Source: Thermoplasmata archaeon
GTDB taxonomy: Archaea; Thermoplasmatota; E2; UBA202; DSCA01
Length of the DNA: 9,011 nucleotides
Assembly (NCBI GenBank): GCA_021159125.1
Contig: JAGGSL010000099.1
Span: 1 to 9,011, forward strand
Reading direction: 5' to 3'
A program made the position numbers and the translations under genes. Position 1 is the first letter of the stretch. Every line of letters starts with the position of its first letter. The notes under the pieces were generated by a model. It was not told where the DNA came from and searched no databases. It saw only the letters and a program-made list of their open reading frames with translations. Of this stretch, positions 5,960 through 9,011 are shown piece after piece.

Positions 5960-7170
5960 AATACACAGTGCCAATAGGCCCGATACATCCTGCTTTGAAG
6001 GAGCCAATAGCAATAAACTGTACTGTCAGCGGCGAGGAGATAACGGACGTTGACGTAGTAGCAAGCCAGAATCACCGTGGCATAGAATGGATTGGCATGA
6101 ATAGAAATAACCCCGTTCAGACAATATATATCGCCGAGAGGGTATGCGGCATTTGCAACTTCTGCCACCCTGCGTGCCTTATAATGGCTGTTGAGGAGAT
6201 AGCGGACATAGATGTTCCCGAAAGGGCGCAATATATCCGCGTCATACAATCAGAGCTTGAGAGAATACATTCTCATTTGCTGTGGGCAGGTGTGGCTGCA
6301 CACGAGCTTGGATTTGACTCATTGCTCCACTACACATGGATGGTGAGAGAGAAAGTAATGGATACACTGGAGATTGTTAACGGTAACCGTGTTACGAAGG
6401 CAATCATGATGTATGGCGGTGTCAGACGGGACATAAAGGACGAGCATGTGCCCAAGATAAGGGAGATGATAAAATACTATCAGGATTTATTCGACAAGGT
6501 TGCAAAACTATTCCTTGAGGATAAAACAATAAAGATGAGAACAAGGAATATAGGTATACTTACGAAGGAAGATGCACTGAAACTGCAGGCTGTCGGTCCT
6601 ACTGTAAGGGCGAGCGGCGTGAAAAAGGATGTGCGTCAGGATACGCCGTATTTTGCATATCCCGATTTCGACGTAAAAGCAATAACCCCCGACATGCTAA
6701 CAGGAAAGGTGGTGGGCGATACATATGATAGAATAGTTGTCCGTCTGCTGGAAGTAAAGCAGTCAGTGGAGATAATAGAACAGGCACTGGACGAGATGCC
6801 TCCGGGCGAGATAATATCCGAGCAAAAAATTCCCAAACTGCTTGCAAAGATAAAGAGGGCGGAGGGAGAAGCAATAGGACGTCATGAGGCACCGAGAGGT
6901 GAAGATATCCATTATGTCAAGCTTAAGAGCGGATTTGAAAGCCTTTATACATGGAAGGTGAGAGCGCCGACATACAGCAATATAATGGCATGGAGGCCAA
7001 TGCTCATGCATCATCAAATTGCAGATATACCCATTGTTGCCGCTTCGATAGACCCGTGCCTCTCATGCACAAATAGGGCTGTTGTCACAGAAAATAATGA
7101 AGAGAAATGGCTTACGGCAGAAGATTTGCATAATCTTTCTGTAAAAAAGACGAAGGAGATGATGAAATGA
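5956..7170 (+). CDS. mbhL: MbhL, large catalytic subunit of group 4 [NiFe] hydrogenase
   Basis: This 404-aa catalytic subunit reduces protons to H2 at a NiFe(CN)2CO centre. All four metal-binding cysteines are present: C64 and C67 in ERVCGICNFCH, and C368 and C371 in DPCLSCTNR near the C-terminus. Other family features are HRGIEW (40-45), ELERIHSHLLWAG and YGGVRRDI. The intact pairs argue against the sulfane reductase MbsL/MbxL, in which the ligand set is altered. C70, directly before H71, is an extra cysteine. About 30 residues follow R374; whether they are removed during maturation cannot be told, and no maturation endopeptidase or hyp genes lie in the window. I chose ATG 5956, which overlaps the mbhK stop (ATGA) and has GGGGTGG upstream, over a GTG at 5947 that lies within that ribosome site. 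Confidence 0.97.
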   Translation: MKYTVPIGPIHPALKEPIAINCTVSGEEITDVDVVASQNHRGIEWIGMNRNNPVQTIYIAERVCGICNFCHPACLIMAVEEIADIDVPERAQYIRVIQSELERIHSHLLWAGVAAHELGFDSLLHYTWMVREKVMDTLEIVNGNRVTKAIMMYGGVRRDIKDEHVPKIREMIKYYQDLFDKVAKLFLEDKTIKMRTRNIGILTKEDALKLQAVGPTVRASGVKKDVRQDTPYFAYPDFDVKAITPDMLTGKVVGDTYDRIVVRLLEVKQSVEIIEQALDEMPPGEIISEQKIPKLLAKIKRAEGEAIGRHEAPRGEDIHYVKLKSGFESLYTWKVRAPTYSNIMAWRPMLMHHQIADIPIVAASIDPCLSCTNRAVVTENNEEKWLTAEDLHNLSVKKTKEMMK

Positions 7171-8180
7171 CGGGAGAGTTGTTTTTCAAGGTTGTTATGG
7201 GAACGATCGGCATGGCCATATTTGCCATTCTGCTCGGCCTATCATTCAAAGGCATTGACAGAAAAATTGCGGCACACATGCAGTCGAGGGTAGGGCCGCC
7301 ACTGAGACAACCCTTCTGGGATGTCGGAAAACTGCTCATTAAGGATAGCGTCGTTCCTAAAAATGCCGTTTCGTGGCTTTTCAATTTCGCCCCCGTGATA
7401 TGCCTTGCTTCGTCAATAACGCTGCTGCTTTACATACCGATAGCAGGATACGGGCCATTGCTTCAGGGACACGGCGATCTGATTTTAATTCTTTACCTGC
7501 TGACAATTCCCGCACTTTCCATGGTGGCAGGCGGCTTTGCATCTGGCTCTCCTTATGCTACAGTAGGAGCACAGCGTGAGATGGTTACGATGATGTCATA
7601 TGAATTTCCTCTTGCTGTTGCGGCAATATCCATAGCGTGGAAGATGAGCGATGCATTCAAAGGCGATGTTTTTACATTGTCATTCATATCCTCACATCCG
7701 ATATGGAACAACGTTGGACTGCTCGGCATAATCGGTCTGCTGTTTCTTTTACTTGCGGTTGTCATAATCCTGCCAGCCGAGCTGTCGAAAATACCGTTTG
7801 ATGTGGCTGAGGCAGAGACAGAGATAGCAGGAGGATTGCTGGTGGAGTATTCGGGAAGAAATCTTGCGTTGTTCTATCTTGCAGACGGGGTCAAGACATT
7901 CGCCCTCTCATCGCTGGTGGTTGCGATTTTCTTCCCTTACAACATATCTCAGTTCTTTGCTCTTGGTAGCATTCCTGCATTTATCATTGACTTTTTGTTT
8001 TTCCTTCTGAAGGTTTCGCTGGTGATGCTCTTTGCAGTAACGCTTGTAAGAGTGGGAGTTGCACGTTTGAGGATAACACAGGTTGTTTCCACTTACTGGA
8101 TTGCCGTTACGCTTATGGCTTTACTTGGTCTCGTTCTGCTCATGTGGGACTCTCAAATTTTGACTATAAGGTGGTGGTAA
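7167..8180 (+). CDS. mbhM: MbhM, NuoH-like membrane anchor subunit
   Basis: This 337-aa protein with about eight membrane helices is homologous to NuoH/ND1, the subunit that joins the hydrogenase arm to the membrane and starts the ion path. Conserved blocks are KIAAHMQSRVGPPLRQPFWD (33-52), GAQREMVTMMSYEFPLA (134-150, with R137, E138 and E146), and the acidic loop KIPFDVAEAETEIAGG (208-223) followed by LLVEYSGRNLALF. Acidic residues D212, E215, E217, E219 and E227 correspond to the charged funnel of complex I. The ATG overlaps the mbhL stop by 4 nt. GGTGGTGG at the 3' end is the ribosome site for mbhN. Group 4 hydrogenases use such a subunit without a quinone substrate. Confidence 0.96.
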   Translation: MTGELFFKVVMGTIGMAIFAILLGLSFKGIDRKIAAHMQSRVGPPLRQPFWDVGKLLIKDSVVPKNAVSWLFNFAPVICLASSITLLLYIPIAGYGPLLQGHGDLILILYLLTIPALSMVAGGFASGSPYATVGAQREMVTMMSYEFPLAVAAISIAWKMSDAFKGDVFTLSFISSHPIWNNVGLLGIIGLLFLLLAVVIILPAELSKIPFDVAEAETEIAGGLLVEYSGRNLALFYLADGVKTFALSSLVVAIFFPYNISQFFALGSIPAFIIDFLFFLLKVSLVMLFAVTLVRVGVARLRITQVVSTYWIAVTLMALLGLVLLMWDSQILTIRWW

Positions 8181-8182
8181 AA

Positions 8183-8581
8183 ATGTTTCCGATGTTTGGC
8201 CAGTTAATAAAGCAACTCTTTCGCAAGCCATTCACGAACAAATTTCCCGTGAAGTATGCACCGAACAATGTAACAGAATTGCTGAAAAAGGTCGAGAGTG
8301 GCGAAGTGAAAATAAACCCGCCGGTAGAGATGCCGGAGTGGTTCAGAGGCAAAATCATCTATGAAAAGGAGAAGTGCATAGGATGCAAGATGTGCATAAC
8401 CGTCTGTCCTGCAAAGGCAATCGACTTCAAAGAAGAAGAGAAGAAAATAAAGATATATGTGAGCAGGTGCATTTTCTGCAGCCAGTGCAATGACGTATGC
8501 CCTGTCAATTGCCTCCATATGAGCAACGAATTTCTGCTTGCAGATACTGACAGATTGAGCGATAACCTGATAGTGGAGTGA
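8183..8581 (+). CDS. mbhN: MbhN, two-[4Fe-4S] ferredoxin-like subunit (NuoI-like)
   Basis: This 132-aa subunit is the likely docking point for reduced ferredoxin and carries two [4Fe-4S] clusters. The cluster motifs are CIGCKMCITVCP (C65, C68, C71, C75) and CIFCSQCNDVCP (C96, C99, C102, C106). By the usual ferredoxin pattern C75 completes the second cluster and C106 the first. An extra C110 follows in PVNCLHMSNEFLLA. The N-terminal 50 residues, with RKPFTNKFPVKYAP, match the non-cluster extension of MbhN/EchF-type subunits. I chose ATG 8183, 2 nt after the mbhM stop with GGTGGTGG upstream, over an in-frame ATG 13 codons earlier inside mbhM. It is the last gene of the operon. Confidence 0.95.
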   Translation: MFPMFGQLIKQLFRKPFTNKFPVKYAPNNVTELLKKVESGEVKINPPVEMPEWFRGKIIYEKEKCIGCKMCITVCPAKAIDFKEEEKKIKIYVSRCIFCSQCNDVCPVNCLHMSNEFLLADTDRLSDNLIVE

Positions 8582-8601
8582 TGCTGCGGGCAGAGATGCC
8601 T

Positions 8602-8607
8602 AAAAAA
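8602..8607 (-). terminator. T6 tract ending the fur-like gene
   Basis: On the minus strand six T residues follow the TGA stop of the Fur-family gene immediately. Oligo-T in the non-template strand is enough for termination in many archaea. A short tract directly after a stop codon makes this plausible but not certain. Confidence 0.4.
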
Positions 8608-8994
8608 TCAATACACAATGATATTTACAATAATATCATCGCTTTTTATTTTCCTTTTTATCAGTCCAAGCAGTCTTGCATCCTCTATATCCTTTATTTT
8701 GCCCGAATCCCTGTAAATTACATTTATATGCGGTTTTATTTTTGTTTCAATTCTTGTCTCCCCGTTTATGCTGAAAAGGTGCACCAGTCCTATCTCTTCG
8801 AATTTCATCACAGTGTTGTAAAGAGTTGAGAAACTCACTGTAGGCAGCACTTTTTTCACATCATTCATCAAATCGCTCAGGGAGGGATGCCTATCTTCAT
8901 ATTTTGCAATTGCTTTTATTATCTCCAGTCGCTGAGGAGTTAATCTTTGGCCTTTGCTCCTCAGTTTTTCCACCATCTTCTCGTAATCTTCCAT
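8608..8994 (-). CDS. Fur/PerR-family transcriptional regulator lacking all cysteines
   Basis: This 128-aa protein has a winged-helix DNA-binding domain at about residues 7-80: QRLTPQRLEIIKAIAKY, HPSLSDLMNDVKK, then the recognition helix region VSFSTLYNTVMKFEEIGLVH. The C-terminal dimerisation and metal domain is short. Aligned by eye with B. subtilis PerR, the regulatory metal ligands H37, H91 and D104 correspond to H36, H89 and D102; D85 corresponds to E83 and H93 to N91. The structural-zinc CxxC is replaced by Y94 and S97, and there is no cysteine at all. The ATG at 8994 is preceded two codons upstream by an in-frame stop, with GTGAT as a weak ribosome site. It is convergent with the mbh operon. 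Whether it controls mbh, iron uptake or an oxidative response cannot be told; only 17 nt of its upstream region is present. Confidence 0.9.
   Translation of the reverse strand: MEDYEKMVEKLRSKGQRLTPQRLEIIKAIAKYEDRHPSLSDLMNDVKKVLPTVSFSTLYNTVMKFEEIGLVHLFSINGETRIETKIKPHINVIYRDSGKIKDIEDARLLGLIKRKIKSDDIIVNIIVY
8618..8665 (+). terminator. Likely terminator of the mbh operon (hairpin plus T-rich tracts)
   Basis: An 8-bp perfect inverted repeat, ATGATATT (8618-8625) and AATATCAT (8632-8639), with a 6-nt loop, is followed by CGC and three T runs (T5, T4, T5) at 8643-8658. This lies about 40-80 nt after the mbhN stop. The T runs are the part expected to matter for archaeal RNA polymerase; the hairpin is weak because it is all A/T but for one G-C pair. 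The whole element lies within the 3' coding end of the convergent fur-like gene. Confidence 0.5.
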
Positions 8995-9011
8995 ATCACG
9001 TTATTCTTTAC

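Noticed and set aside
8578..8829. 83-codon + strand ORF overlapping the mbhN stop
   Set aside because: It is antisense to the clearly recognisable fur-like gene, crosses the presumed terminator and has no recognisable domain.
1..9011. CRISPR arrays, tRNA or rRNA genes, insertion-sequence ends
   Set aside because: No regularly spaced repeats, no cloverleaf or rRNA motifs and no transposase or terminal inverted repeats were seen on either strand.

Overview
The window carries a complete 14-gene operon for a membrane-bound, Na+/H+-antiporter-coupled [NiFe] hydrogenase of the Mbh type (group 4). All genes are on the + strand from about 625 to 8581, in the order mbhA to mbhN known from Pyrococcus furiosus. 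Gene content (Mbh, a Fur-like repressor, no bacterial -35/-10 signals), heavy use of AGA/AGG and ATA codons and a TATA-like promoter point to an archaeon, most likely a euryarchaeote or Thermoplasmatota-type anaerobe. The exact lineage is a guess.

Layout. 1-347 (- strand): an AT-rich partial gene, open at the left edge, whose N-terminus resembles the AbiJ N-terminal domain 4 family, linked to abortive infection and phage defence. A possible 33-codon small gene precedes it at 352-453. 454-624: divergent regulatory region with likely TATA boxes for both directions. 625-4673: the Mrp-like antiporter module mbhABCDEFGH. 4674-5012: mbhI, the linker subunit. 5009-8581: the hydrogenase module mbhJKLMN. 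8582-8607: a short convergent gap with T-rich terminator sequence on both strands. 8608-8994 (- strand): a cysteine-free Fur-family regulator.

How it works together. Reduced ferredoxin should deliver electrons through the two [4Fe-4S] clusters of MbhN and the proximal cluster of MbhJ to the NiFe site of MbhL, where protons become H2. MbhM and MbhI connect this peripheral arm to the antiporter-like MbhA-H, and the energy released drives ion translocation (Na+ gradient in P. furiosus). All four NiFe-ligating cysteines are present and only one large antiporter subunit is found. This favours a hydrogenase over the related sulfane reductase Mbs/Mbx.

Almost all junctions are overlaps or abutments with a strong Shine-Dalgarno (SD) sequence, so the genes are probably translated as a coupled polycistron. 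mbhA alone lacks an SD and appears leaderless. The hydrogenase itself is a known system. The less ordinary parts are the AbiJ-like gene with its small upstream ORF, and the cysteine-free Fur protein at the other end.
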